Below are positions 9,935 through 20,454 of a DNA stretch of 64,000 bases, piece by piece. The position numbers and the translations under genes are program-made. The DNA is taken from assembly GCA_036023115.1 (NCBI GenBank), contig JAYKKT010000048.1:9462501-9526500 (forward strand), given 5' to 3'. Every line of letters begins with the position of its first letter. Position 1 is the stretch's first letter. The notes under the pieces were generated by a model. The model was not told where the DNA came from. It saw only the letters and a program-made list of their open reading frames with translations, and did not search any database. Source of the DNA: Brasenia schreberi. Its lineage: Eukaryota; Streptophyta; Magnoliopsida; Nymphaeales; Cabombaceae.

Positions 9935-12704
9935 ATGGCGACAAGAAAAAGGTTGGCAACCTTGGTTGGGATCAATTACATAAACACCCCTCACGAGCTG
10001 CATGGGTGCATTAATGATGTCTTAGCCATGCAGAAGGTGCTTGTGAGCCGGTTCGGTTTCCAGCCCAACAACATAACCTTGCTGACTGACTTGCCGGATT
10101 CGCCGGCTCAACCTACCGGCGCGAACATACGCCTCACTCTCCAAAAGATGATCGCTACGGCCGAACCTCATGACTTGCTGTTCTTTCATTTTAGCGGGCA
10201 TGGCACGAGGATTCCGGGACATCCAGCCTCACACAAGGAGGAAGCCATCGTCCCTTCTGACTTCAATCTTATTACCGGTAAATTTAGTTTTTGATGGATT
10301 ATTACAGGTAATTTGATCTTAGTATTTGCAAGATAGTAAGTAAGTGGGTTGTGGTAATAGGGGTAATGTTGTCAGTTATCAACATATAATGTGCTGCGGA
10401 TAGACATGGCTGGTTCTGGTTTACCTGGAACCAGGAACCGGGATTCGGCCAGTTCTGAATAGGGATCCAACTGGTTCCAATACTGGTTCTTGTTTAAGTC
10501 TAAAATCGCCTGCAACAAAAAAAATTAAAGAATTTTTAATTTTGACAAAAATATTAAAAATTCATGGAACCAATTGTTCTGGTTTTGGTTCCTGGTCCGG
10601 TTTGGTTTTGGTTGGAACCACCGGTTCTGGTGTATGTCCTAAACCGTTCAGAACCGAAAAATATAAAAGAATTTTGAATTTTGATAAAAATTATTAAAAA
10701 TCCATGGAACCAACATTTTTAGTTCTGATTCTTGGCCCAGTTTGGTTTTGAATGGAACCCCTAAACCGGTTCTGAACTACTAGAGTCGTGAATATGTCAA
10801 AAGGGACACGAGATACGTCACTTCATGCAAATCTTTATGGCATTTAATACGCTAAAAGACACGACACGTTACTTGAAAAATGCCCAAAGGAGGGTAATGT
10901 GGATCAGACAGTTGGATCCTTTCAGTTTGAATCTAGCACGACCAAGTACTTACTTTTCGATTTGGATCAAGCGGGTCCAAAAACGATTTACAACGTATTC
11001 GTCACGCGTGATTTTTAATGATTTTCTGTATTTTAATCAGTTTTTCATAATTTTTACAAATTTAATTATTTTGAATTCTTTTTCAGTTGCACTGGATCTG
11101 GTTCTGTTCGGCCAAGTTCCGGAATCATTTTGAATAGCAATTAAAACCTCCATATCGATGCTACACAATGGCCAATATCCGTTTCAACTGGTCAAGGGGT
11201 CGATTCACAACCTGAAGGTTATGAGTTCGATGCCGGGGCGCGTATCTAGCTTCGGCCTATCCATTATACCTAAAGAAAAAGACCCATATTCGGTTTCAGT
11301 ATGGATTAAGAGTCAGGTTTATGTTTGGATCCAAATTATGCTCCTTATCTTACCCCATGTAGTGGCTTAAGCATTTTGTCTTAATGTTTTATTGTAAACA
11401 CCCAACCAAAATTTGCATACACATATCTTTTGTCTTATCCAACTATTTTGTTCAGCATTTGAGTCCTTTTATCCCAAAATTTTCGAGTAGCACGACACCG
11501 TTGGTTTCCACAAGCAATGCATGTTATCTTGAAACTAGAGAGTAGAAATAGAAATGTCCGGTTCCAAGTAAACCGAAATAGAAACCATAATGGAACCGAT
11601 TAGGGTTGGTTCCGGTTTGGAAACCGGTTGCGTTCCTCATTGAGCAACCAATCCACTTGTGGAATGGAATGTTGGAAAATATGTAAACTTTAATTAGAGG
11701 AGGTTTGAAACCGCCGGTTCTAGTTTTTGAATATGATGAACCGTAATTGAACCATTGGTTCCCGGTTCTCCGATTCGATTATGGTTTTGAAGCAGATTCG
11801 GCTGGTTCCGGTTGGTTTCGTGAGTAGGGCGGTTCCGAATCGGCGTTGGCTAGTGGAAAAGATATGGCGATGAACGGTAACTATAAGAACCATTATTTTT
11901 TGTGGAGCCGACCGTGTGAGTATGGCAAAATCTGCTGGCAAAACCATGCAAACGAACGGTCGGGATCTCATATTACGTTTCTTCAACGAGTTGACTGGTC
12001 TTCTGAACGATTGAGTTTACCCTTAGACGGGTGAATCGGGAAAACTTGACTCCAAGGAACATTCTTCAAATGCAGACTTGGATTTCCGGCAGCTGGTGAA
12101 CAAGGTACCGGCCGGTGCAACGTTCACGATCATCTCCGACTCTTGTCACAGCGGCGGACTGATAGACCAAGAAAAGGAACAGATTGGGCCGGACGTCAAG
12201 GCCAGGTCCGGCACCACCACGGAGGTGCCGAAGCACCACCATCATCACTACCGGAAGGCTCGGTTCATCCCGTACAATGACGTCGTCCAACACCTGACCA
12301 CCATTTCCTGCTTGGACTCGCCGGACGTCAGCCACCACCTGTGGGCCATCTTCAGCACAGAGGCAAGCCCTCACTTCTGGCCAGAGATGGCCTTGAAGTC
12401 GGCACGGCCGACAGTTCGGCAGGACGCTGGGATCTTACTGAGCGGGTGTCAGGCTGATGAGACGTCGGCGGATGCATCCCCGCCAGATGGAAACCAATCG
12501 AATGCCTTCGGCGCCTTCAGCAACGCTCTGCAGACTGTGCTCAAGCAGACCGAAGATAGGACGATCAGCAACAGCGAACTCGTTCTGAAAGCGAGAGAGT
12601 TGCTCGGCAAGGAGGGCTACGAACAGCACCCGTGCCTCTACTGCAGTGACCAGAACGTCAAGGTACCCTTCCTTTTGCAGCCAGGCGCCCACCATAAACC
12701 CTGA
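9935..12704 (+). CDS. Type II metacaspase (MC9-like), two exons
   Basis: Metacaspases are cysteine proteases that cut after Arg or Lys and act in plant cell death and stress. Exon 1 is 9935-10277 and exon 2 is 12076-12704, joined across a phase-1 GT-AG intron of 1798 bases (donor G|GTAAAT, acceptor TGCAG|AC). Joining restores the family motif at the border and gives 323 residues, about the length of Arabidopsis metacaspase 9 and shorter than type II members with a long linker. The catalytic His is H89 in HFSGHGTRIP and the catalytic Cys is C138 in SDSCHSGG. There is no N-terminal prodomain, as expected for type II. The linker holds a run of five His before YRKAR, a possible basic self-cleavage region. 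The C-terminal p10-like part keeps GILLSGCQADETSAD and FGAFSNALQTVL. No frame break is seen. The intron carries a SINE and two GGTTC-rich repeats. It is probably functional; the numbered orthologue is inferred from length only. Confidence 0.92.
10402..10795 (+). repeat. GGTTC-rich dispersed repeat in the metacaspase intron
   Basis: It begins TAGACATGGCTGGTTC and is dense in GGTTCTGGTTT, GGAACC and ACCGGTTCTG words in both orientations, with two copies of an AAATTTTTAATTTTGA-like AT-rich insert. Similar starts occur at 18712, 19697 and 41068. The mix of GGTTC and GAACC lets the sequence fold on itself. Confidence 0.5.
11162..11280 (+). repeat. SINE-like repeat, family 1, in the metacaspase intron
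   Basis: TCAACTGGTCAAGGGGTCG, CACAACCTGAAGGTTATGAG, B-box-like GAGTTCGATGCCGG, GGGCGCGTATCTAGC, CCATTATACC and an A-rich tail, in the family 1 order. It lies in the host gene's orientation. Confidence 0.6.
11547..11840 (+). repeat. GGTTC-rich dispersed repeat in the metacaspase intron
   Basis: It starts AATGTCCGGTTCC and ends near GGCGGTTCCGAATCGGCG. The interior has ACCGGTT, GGTTCCGGTTTGG and GAACCGATTAGG words. Same class as 10402-10795 but a separate copy. Confidence 0.45.
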
Positions 12705-12775
12705 TCGCCATGGAATGTGTTTGTTGTGCATGCCTGCGTAAAAGTGTCTGTGTAGTTTAAAATGTGCCTGTTTTC

Positions 12776-12781
12776 AATAAA
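12776..12781 (+). terminator. Poly(A) signal of the metacaspase gene
   Basis: AATAAA lies 72 bases after the stop codon at 12702-12704, in a T/G-rich context suitable for plant 3' end formation. Confidence 0.5.
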
Positions 12782-13155
12782 CGTAATAGCTTGGGGAAAT
12801 GATGGGTGTCAGAAAACCTTGCGACGTTTTCTCCATATGGCGGATAGCGGTGAAGTGTGGTAAATAGATGATCTGTTTGTACGTGCCCTTGCTTCTCTAT
12901 TTTACGCGATCGCCCGTGGCATGACCTCCATATATATATATATATATATAAAGAAAGTTACAAATTCTTTTATACTAAGGATCTAAGACATTAGGATCAA
13001 TGTTATTTATATGTGATCTCCTATACTAACAATCTAAGACATGATGATCAATGTTATTTAATGTATATGCAATACAGGATGAGTGTGCTTTGCTTACCAC
13101 CGTATGAATAATAACACAATAATAATATCAATATGAAATGTTTTTAATAAAGCTC

Positions 13156-13189
<34 letters not shown>

Positions 13190-13424
13190 GTATATATAAT
13201 GATGAAACCAATATGGTTTTGGTTGACGTGAGAGGATAAAGAAGTGGAAAAAGAAGGTGACTAGCAACAACACACAATTCAAGCATCACATATTGTAAAA
13301 TACATGCATATGTGTGTATATATATATATATATATAATACATGATTTCTTTATAGTTAATACAATCTTTAAAAAATAAGATTAACATTTAATTACTTTTA
13401 AAAATCGCTTGTCAAAAATATAAA
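12782..13424. other. Non-coding with several TA/GA microsatellites
   Basis: (TA)n tracts lie at about 12931-12950 and 13316-13336, and a (TC)n(TA)n tract at about 13153-13190. ATCTAAGACAT is repeated at 12981 and 13031 with ATCAATGTTATTTA after each, a short direct duplication. No gene seen. Confidence 0.6.
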
Positions 13425-13905
13425 TTGATTATTTTGTTTGTAGGAAAAAAGATAGATCATATTGTAAGGTTATTCTTCAAAAAAACTTAACTACCCAACG
13501 TTGACTTTTAGATATAGTTTTTGTGGTATAAAATTATTTAGAGTAAATGATAAAACCTTAAAAATGAGAAAGAAGATATATTTAAACAAAAAGTTCTTTA
13601 AGAAGATGTTTGTAATTACTTAGGCACTCCTTTGACATGTGAATCAATATGACTATGCATGTTAGGAAAGTGGCCAAAGATGTATTAGGTGAATCTAAGG
13701 GAGATATACTAGCATAAAAAAAAGCATACTGGTAGAGTGAAATAGTGAAATATAAGATCAAGACGAAGAGAGCACGTTACAAATTACATTATGCCAACAA
13801 GACTAGTGAAATTTAGGAGGCTTATAAGAAAGCTAGTGAAAAATACTGTAAGGAAAGCAAAATGAAGTCAAAGACGCTCTTAAACATATGAAAGTTGATA
13901 AATTT
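13425..13905 (+). mobile_element. RTE LINE internal fragment
   Basis: It matches the LINE copy at 33703-36608 from the end of the endonuclease region (GTAGGAAAAAAGATAGA, CTTAACTACCCAACGTTGAC) through the inter-domain region (AAAGATGTATTAGGTGAATC, ACATTATGCCAACAAGACTA) to ACTTAAACATATGAA-like sequence. Parts are missing inside, and the match stops just before the fold-back element at 13913. It is non-coding now. Confidence 0.75.
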
Positions 13906-13912
13906 ATTTGGT

Positions 13913-15310
13913 TTTGTCAAGCTTTTGAAATTGAAGTTTAGTTTTAGAAAACTTATCAGATCTCGAACGATTTTCAAAGCGTCTAGGCTTACCCTTGACC
14001 ATCGATTCAAGAAGGCCTACGTCGAAAAGAATTCACTTACCTACAATCGCTACACAAAGTTAGAAATTAATTTTTCCTAGTTTGAGCAAACTAGCTGGCA
14101 CGCTCACACACACAACGTAGTTCGAGAATTTAGTTTCAAGTCTCTACATAAACTTCGGAATAAAAATTCACATCTACAAATTTCTATTAGTCCTACACAA
14201 TAAAGAGGAAGATCGAGTAGAGAGTTTTGAAAAAAATGACTTTTAAATATACCTTTTTCGAGCTTTTCTACCTTTTCATAGTAAGAGCAAGTTTTTTTAC
14301 AGGCGTCCTGAGGGTGCTAAAGCTCATGCATAGCTTCGATCTCCCGTTGCTTTGGTAGGTCTTAAATTTCATCCTTCAAGCCTATATGTGTGCAACACTT
14401 ATTCTCCTTTGTGTATAAAATAGTGCTCATGGGAATGGATCCCATCGGAGCAACTGATTTTGAAAAATTTGAGGTAACTTGAGTGAAGTGAACCTCATGT
14501 CCCATTCCACTTGTGCGCTTAGGGATGTAAACTTTTTCTTCTTTTTTAATTTTCTAAATTTCAAATTTTTGATTTTCAAATATTTTTGATTTTTGAAGGT
14601 TTTTCAATTTTTTTTTATCTTTCCAAACATAGAATATTTTTGGCTTTTCTGTGGACAAAGGGGTGTTTAGATGTTTAGCAAGGTTAGATGATTTGATATC
14701 AACACTTACTTCATCTGTGGCCTCATATCCTTCATCAGATTTTGGCCTCGATTTGGTTTTCTGGGTATGGTTTTTCTCCCTATGTACCCGAGATTTTTCC
14801 TGGGAACGATATGCCTTGACCTCTTGGTTTAGGGCCTTAATTTCCCTTTTAAGTACCCTCCTCAAAAAGGCGATTCTTTCATCCAAACTTGACATTATTG
14901 AGTTGTTGTAAATTGAACTCAAAACAAGGGATTTATAAAAAAAGATAAGTTTAAGAATCATGATTTTAATTTGAAATTGGTTTTGAAAAAATAAAAATGA
15001 ATCAAACAATTTTCAAAGACTCACGTTCCACCAGTCGTAACAAATATGTAGATGTAAACTTTTATTTCAAAATCTATGTAGAGATTTGAAATTAAATTCA
15101 CGAACTACGTCATGTGCGCGAGTGTGCCAGTTAGTTTGCTCAAACTAATAAAGTTGATTTTCTGACTTCCATAGCAATTACAGACAAGTAAACTCTTTTC
15201 GACATAGGCCTTCTTGAACCGATACTCAAGAGTTAGCTTAGATGCTTTGAAAATCATTCAAGATCCGATAAGTTTTCAAAACCAAACTTCAATTTCAAAA
15301 GCTTGACAAA
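13913..15310. mobile_element. Fold-back element with about 280-base inverted arms
   Basis: The left arm (13913-14194) begins TTTGTCAAGCTTTTGAAATT. The right arm (15031-15310), read in reverse complement, begins with the same 20 bases. The arms then share, in order, AACTTATC, GATTTTCAAAGC, TTCAAGAAGGCCTA, GTCGAAAAGA, TTTGAGCAAACTA, a GACGTAG-like word and ACATCTACA. By eye they agree at most positions but carry many substitutions. The 836-base centre holds a minus-strand ORF (14554-15009). No transposase or RT is visible. Long terminal inverted repeats suggest a non-autonomous DNA transposon; a palindromic rearrangement is the alternative. Confidence 0.7.
14554..15009 (-). CDS. Hypothetical coiled, charged protein in the fold-back element
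   Basis: The open frame is 151 codons. The more credible start is an internal Met giving MSSLDERIAFLRRVLKREIK at about 14895, which leaves roughly 113 residues. That part is rich in Lys, Arg and Glu with a heptad-like Leu pattern (LDERIAFLRRVLKREIKAL), so a short coiled coil followed by a basic, disordered tail is likely. It is transcribed leftward, inside the spacer between the arms. I recognise no family. It might be a gag-like remnant or chance; an unbroken 151-codon frame in AT-rich DNA is only weak evidence for a gene. Confidence 0.3.
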   Translation of the reverse strand: MFDSFLFFQNQFQIKIMILKLIFFYKSLVLSSIYNNSIMSSLDERIAFLRRVLKREIKALNQEVKAYRSQEKSRVHREKNHTQKTKSRPKSDEGYEATDEVSVDIKSSNLAKHLNTPLSTEKPKIFYVWKDKKKLKNLQKSKIFENQKFEI

Positions 15311-16261
15311 CGGTTTTACTGTATACAAAGATATGAGATAATAACTCAACCTCTATTTCAGGAATTTTTGGTTTTACAGAATGTGTTTTGATTTTATTTG
15401 ATATTCTCCGATTTTATTCATAATGTTACACAACCCTAAAATTCTTGAAATTTTTATGGATAGTATATTTGTGTGTAGATTGGAAGTGCAAAATTTCAGA
15501 ATATTTAGAGCAGGAGATAACAAATTAAAAATCGTTCATCAAATGTGTACAAGGTAAAGAAAAACATGTTTTCAGATTTTTAAATTCGTGCATGTGTTTT
15601 CATCCGAATTAAAAATTAATCTACAACAATTCAAAATAAACAAAATTATAACTATAACATGGGCATAGAGGAGATTTATAGGTATATGATCTTATATTAT
15701 GCTATAGAGTAGAAAAGATCGGAATTTAAAACATACAACAGATAGCATATGAATGAAAAAGAAATGGGGTAATATATGATTTTTAACTAATACATCAATA
15801 TAGAGACATGAGCTCCATAATTACAACCCCATTAATCTTAATAAAAGAAGAGATAATAATAAAAAAAATAAGGAAAGAGTGGACCTGTGGTTGGTGGCAG
15901 TGAGCCTCCTCCTTCTTTATCTCTTCCTCTCTCTCTCTTTCTCTCCCTCTTGCTTGGATCGTGAGATGCTGGATTTCGGTTGAGGTGAGTTGATTGATCG
16001 GTTGATGCTTAATTGATGCCTTTGCAGCCCCCCTCAAGGGGCCTTTTATAGATGATAAACTGCCTCTTTGATGTTGCTTCTTGAAAGTTAACTTCTCCAA
16101 TGCAATATGACAAGTTGCCTTGTTAAAAACCTGCTAAAATCGGCAAAGCTTGGGTTGTTTAATGACCTGTGATGGAAGGATCGACTAGCGGCTTGTTCCT
16201 TAATGGAGTTTTGGTGATGGAATTTCAGATCATACTCCATTAATAGGAGCCGTCATTTACC
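15311..16261. other. Non-coding, no gene recognised
   Basis: AT-rich, with a (CT)n patch near 15921-15950. A minus-strand open frame (15795-16100) shows no family resemblance. Since the region directly adjoins a gypsy RNase H fragment it may be more of that element. Confidence 0.4.
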
Positions 16262-16500
16262 TAGCCTACCCATTATGATAGGTTTTTCAAAAAGGTGCTT
16301 GATAGGATAAGTTTAGACACTATCCAAATTTCATGATCTAGGAAATAATGTCTAAACTTTTGGCAAGCCCATACCAAGGCTAAACACATTTTTTCCATAG
16401 CTTGATAATTTCTTTCATATGCTAATACAATTTTTGAAATGTAGTAAATAACATACTCCTTAATACTATCATCCTCATATTGAGCAAGTAAAGCACCCAA
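16262..16500 (-). pseudogene. Ty3/gypsy RNase H fragment
   Basis: The minus-strand frame reads GALLAQYEDDSIKEYVIYYI, then AYERNYQAMEKMCLALVWAC and QKFRHYFLDHEIW. This is the pattern of the gypsy RNase H domain (G.LLAQ, IYY.S, YE..Y...EK.CLA, Q..RHYLL.HE). Only about 75 residues remain, with no RT or integrase attached. The right end at about 16497 coincides with the start of another repeat. It is a fragment left after rearrangement or nested insertion. Confidence 0.8.
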
Positions 16501-16580
16501 TACTTATTCCCTTAAACAAGGTCTCGAGTTTGAGCCTTGTGAGTGGAACAAACCATTATTGGGGGCGCTGGGCTCAAACC
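16497..16580 (+). repeat. Dispersed repeat shared with 19323-19417
   Basis: CAATACTTATTCCCTTAAAC, GTCTCGAGTTTGAGCCTTGT and GTGAGTGGAACAAACCATT recur almost exactly at 19323. The unit ends in GGGCTCAAACC, close to a tRNA B box, so it may be another tRNA-derived SINE. It lies exactly between the gypsy RNase H fragment and a LINE. Confidence 0.65.
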
Positions 16581-17570
16581 AGAAGATGTTCTTTGGAGAA
16601 TCTTGAAAAAGAGAGGTATCACATTGATATATATAAATCTTATAAGAGTCATGTATAATAGTGCACAAACATGTGTGAAGATTCATGAATGAATGACAAA
16701 TTTTTTTGAAGTGAATATTAAGTTAAATCAAGAATAAACTTTAAATCCATATTTATTTATACTAGTCCTTAATGAGTTAACAAAATATATTGAAGATGGA
16801 GTACCTTAGTTTATGTTATATGTAGATGACATCATGTTAGTGGATGAGTAAGAAAAAAGTTAATAGAAAATTGAAACTATAAAGAGAAACATTAGAAAGT
16901 AAAGCTTCCAACTTAGGGAAACAAAGATAATATATGGAATACAAGTTTGGTAATTTGGTTACTTAAGAGGATATATAAATTAAGATTGCACACATTGCAT
17001 CTCTCACAAGAAAAGTTTTAAATACTTAAGATTTGATTTTCAAAGTAATAAAAATGTTATAAATATAATTAATGTAGGTTAGTTAAAATGGAGAGGGGCA
17101 TTGGATATTCTATGTAACAAGAAAATATCATTAAAATTAAAAGGTAAATATTATAAAACAACAATTAGACTTGCTATATTTTATGGTTTTGAGTGTTGGA
17201 CAGTTAATCATCATGTACAAAAGATGTTTATAGAAGAAATGATGATGTTGAGATGAATGAATAGGTCACACAAGGAAAGATGATATACGTAACATGGTTA
17301 TTAAAAACAAATTGAAAGTGACACTAATAGAGCATAAAATAAAGAAAAATTGTTTAAGATGGTTTGGACATGTAGAAAGCCGATGAAAGAAAGCTCTAGT
17401 AAGAAGGTATGAAAAACTCAATTGTGAAAATGTTAAAAGAAAAAAAGGTAGACTACAAAATTGTTAAAAAAAAACAATAAAGAATGATCTAGCTAATGTG
17501 GAGCTAATTGTTAGCATGGCACGTGACATGGGTATATGGAAACAAACCATCTTAAACAATTTTTAAAAAC
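16578..17570 (+). mobile_element. RTE LINE, 5'-truncated
   Basis: It starts at the RT-domain word GTTCTTTGGAGAA and runs through the catalytic block (here TATGTAGATGACATCATGTT, reading YVDDIM where the relative has FADDIV), the MLRWM block and the terminal AACAATAAAGAATGATCTAG. Many frame breaks are present. It continues directly into a second copy of its own 3' end at 17571. Confidence 0.8.
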
Positions 17571-17935
17571 AAATTGAGATGGATGATATTGAGATGGATG
17601 AATGGGTCACACAAGAAAAGACTGCATACATAATAAGGTTATTAAAAACAAATTGAGAGTAACCCCAATAGAGTATAAAACGAAGAAAAATCGTTTAAGA
17701 TGGTTCAAACATGTAGAAAGATGACTAAAGGAAGCTCCAATAATAAGGTATGAAAAACTAGATTGTGAAAATGTTAAAAGAGAAAGAGGTAAACCACAAA
17801 AGTGTTGGAGAAAACAATAAAGAATGATCTAACTCATTGGAGCTAACTATTAGCATGGCATATGACAGGGCTATGTGGAAACAAAAAATCCATGTAGCCG
17901 ACCCCATCTATGAGAAAAAGCATAGTTGTTGTATA
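17571..17935 (+). mobile_element. Second, tandem LINE 3' end
   Basis: Repeats the last 350 bases of the preceding LINE: GATATTGAGATGGATGAATG, the AAAACAAATTGAGAGTAACC block, AATAAAGAATGATCTAACTC, CATGTAGCCGACCCCATCTA and the short TTG tail. The first copy lacks that tail, so the junction looks like an unequal exchange or an insertion of one LINE into another. Confidence 0.75.
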
Positions 17936-18462
17936 TATGATACATGATCTTTCATATTAAAGTTTATTAATCTGTTTTAACTAAAAATAAGTTTGATTTA
18001 TCACCATAAATAAATAAATTATATTAAATAAATAAAAACCTTTTGTGATTAAAAGCTTGTATAATGTTACATCTCTTGATTATTTTGTTGCATTACTCAT
18101 GTATGTGTGTATATATATATATATGTATGTATGTATGTATGTATCCATATAATATGTCTATTAGTACTTGATGCGCCGGTTATTCATCTTTGCCGTTTCT
18201 TAGGCTTTTGAATGATTTGGAAAAAGTAACAGAATAAAGATAAAGGGACGCCACGATGCTCTCTAGCATCTAAATGATTTTCAAAGGATTTCGAATATTA
18301 TTTCACTTTTTCACTTTTCCCATCTCTATGCTTGATGGGACGAATAGGACCTTCTATGGACGCCTTCTCAACCATTCTGTCCCTACTACCTAGTGACGGC
18401 AATATTTGACTCAACCCGATCAAGTTTGAGTACGGGGTCTTATACATGCATATACATATAAA

Positions 18463-18500
<38 letters not shown>

Positions 18501-18711
18501 TCATATATATATGAAAAGTAAGTTATACACATAATTTTATTTGTATTGAGTATAATATTCGTTGATTATAACCTAGTTTTCACACATACATAGAGAGAGA
18601 AACTTTCTTCGTCAGGCACACGGTTAAAAGATCAAATTCTCCTCACATTGCTTGGGAGATCACGGTTTCATGTTTTATTTCACTCCCCAACAAGAGTTGT
18701 TGGTTTACATG
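17936..18711. other. Non-coding with microsatellites
   Basis: (TA)n and (TATG)n runs at about 18107-18143 and a (CA)n(TA)n run at about 18463-18500. No gene recognised. Confidence 0.5.
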
Positions 18712-19072
18712 CAGTTAGACATGTGGGTTACCTATAACCTAGACCACCGGTTTCAGGGTAGTTCTGATGGTATTTTTTGAACCATTTCAAAACTGGTTAA
18801 AAAACTGTTTTTTTTAAAAGAAGTGTTGGCTCTGTGAGAGCTTATACCGTTCAGCCTAACCTTAACACGTGTCAATATATGTATAAAATATATATGTACT
18901 TATTAATGAGTGGTTTAAAACCGCCGGTTCCGGACTGGTTCCTGAAAATTATGACCATAACCGAATAGGGGGTCTCCGAGTCCAGTTACGGTTCTGGTTA
19001 TTGATGGTTCCGAGACCAGTTGGGTTCCGGTTCAAACCGCTGTGCCGATTCCGAACCGGCCATATCACATGC
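18712..19072 (+). repeat. GGTTC-rich fold-back-like repeat
   Basis: The left end is TTAGACATGTGGGTTACC. The right end GAACCGGCCATATCACATG, when reverse-complemented, gives CATGTGATATGGCCGGTTC, similar to the TAGACATGGCNGGTTC starts of the other copies. The interior is rich in GGTTCCGG and AACCGG words. A family of self-complementary, non-coding elements is the simplest reading. Confidence 0.5.
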
Positions 19073-19184
19073 GGTGAAGTGACCTTCTTCGTCTCTAATC
19101 TTTACCCTATACTGCACCACTATCTTCGATTGAAATCATGAGAAAATTTGGTAACATCATGTTTCTCCGGATAAATCTACTTTG

Positions 19185-19300
19185 CAGGGCGTTACCCCAC
19201 CTTACAAGGCTTTTGTCTCGTGCGATGGCTGGCTGCAAGTTCGACTCTCGGGGCATGCATACCGGCTTTGGCCACCACTTATGACAAAGAAAAAAAGAAT
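19185..19300 (+). repeat. SINE-like tRNA-derived repeat, family 1 (diverged head)
   Basis: The second half matches the family: GCAAGTTCGACTCTCGGGGC (B box), GCATGCATACCGGCTTTGG and an A-rich tail. The head is replaced or strongly diverged relative to the other copies. Confidence 0.5.
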
Positions 19301-19322
19301 TGGTGTAATTTCTCAACTGGTT

Positions 19323-19417
19323 CAATACTTATTCCCTTAAACAAGGTCTCGAGTTTGAGCCTTGTGAGTGGAGCAAACCATTGTTGGGAGCGCTGTACAC
19401 GCGTAGTGGGCTCGAAC
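19323..19417 (+). repeat. Dispersed repeat shared with 16497-16580
   Basis: CAATACTTATTCCCTTAAAC, GTCTCGAGTTTGAGCCTTGT, GTGAGTGGAGCAAACCATT and GGGCTCGAACCAC. It carries a 12-base stretch (TACACGCGTAGT) absent from the other copy. Confidence 0.65.
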
Positions 19418-19696
19418 CACTTGAGCATAGCAGTTGACTAAAAAAATCAAAATAAAATATATAATAGTTAACAATTTATTCCAAAAAGTAGAATAAGTGT
19501 TAAATAACATATTTCATGAATATAATTAAATTTAAATAATAAATAATAAAAATAAGTTTCATACGATCACGAAAACTAGAACCAACACTAAAATTACAAT
19601 TCTAAATATATCATGAAACTTAAAATATCATACTTTCTTTAATATGCTACAGTTGTTACTCATGAATTTACCAAAAGCCAGTTTACCGTGTCATCA
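19418..19696. other. AT-rich, nothing recognised
   Basis: No gene or repeat identified. Confidence 0.4.
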
Positions 19697-20075
19697 TTAG
19701 ACATGGCCAGTTCAGAACCACCCTGGGGTTCAAATGGAAACCAAACCGGCTGTGGAACCATTCAGAACCAGCCCCGGAATGAGAGATCCCATGCTTCAAT
19801 TATAGTTTAAAAAACGGCCTGAAACCGGAACTGACGGTTCTAAGCCACCTTTTATTAAATAATATGTACTTTTTTAACCTCAAATGTCACAAGTTGAGTC
19901 TTGGCTTCTTATTGTTGAGCTGGTTAGGTCGGAAATTCGACTCTCACGAGGCAACAATCCTTTTCTCTAAAAAAAGTTTTTTAACTAGTTTCGAAGCGAT
20001 TTCAAAACTGGAACCAAAACCGCTCTGGAGTGGTTTGATTTTGGTTTCAGGTTCCAGGCAACACTCTTTTTATTA
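19697..20075 (+). repeat. GGTTC-rich dispersed repeat
   Basis: It starts TTAGACATGGCCAGTTC, the same start as at 10402, and contains GAACCAGCCCCGG, AAACCGGAACTGACGGTTC and GGTTTCAGGTTCC words. It has no coding capacity. It is followed (20090-20215) by two diverged copies of GTTGGAACTA...GTGTTTGA.TA.GAGG. Confidence 0.45.
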
Positions 20076-20454
20076 AGTTCTATGCCATTCGTTGGAACTA
20101 GAAAGCTCTTTTTGGAAGTGTTTGACTACGAGGTTTAGGTCTATGAAACTGGAGGTTCATTTTGTGGTTTGTTGGAACTAAAAAAGCTTCTTTCAAGAGT
20201 GTTTGATCATGAGGGTATGAAAGTAAGATTATAACCTCAATTTACCTCATAATCAAATGCACCGGTAACTTCGAGACCAACCAGCGGCCGACCCGTGGAT
20301 GCACTAGTGGAACTAGGTCTGCACGGACAACTCTATTCTCTAGGCTTTGCCTCGTAATCAAAAGTTTAGAGGTGACGACTTTGTGTATCATTTTCACCCC
20401 CACTCTCCTATGTTTTCAGAAGCTACAAGAGCAATATTCACCAAGAAGTACTTG

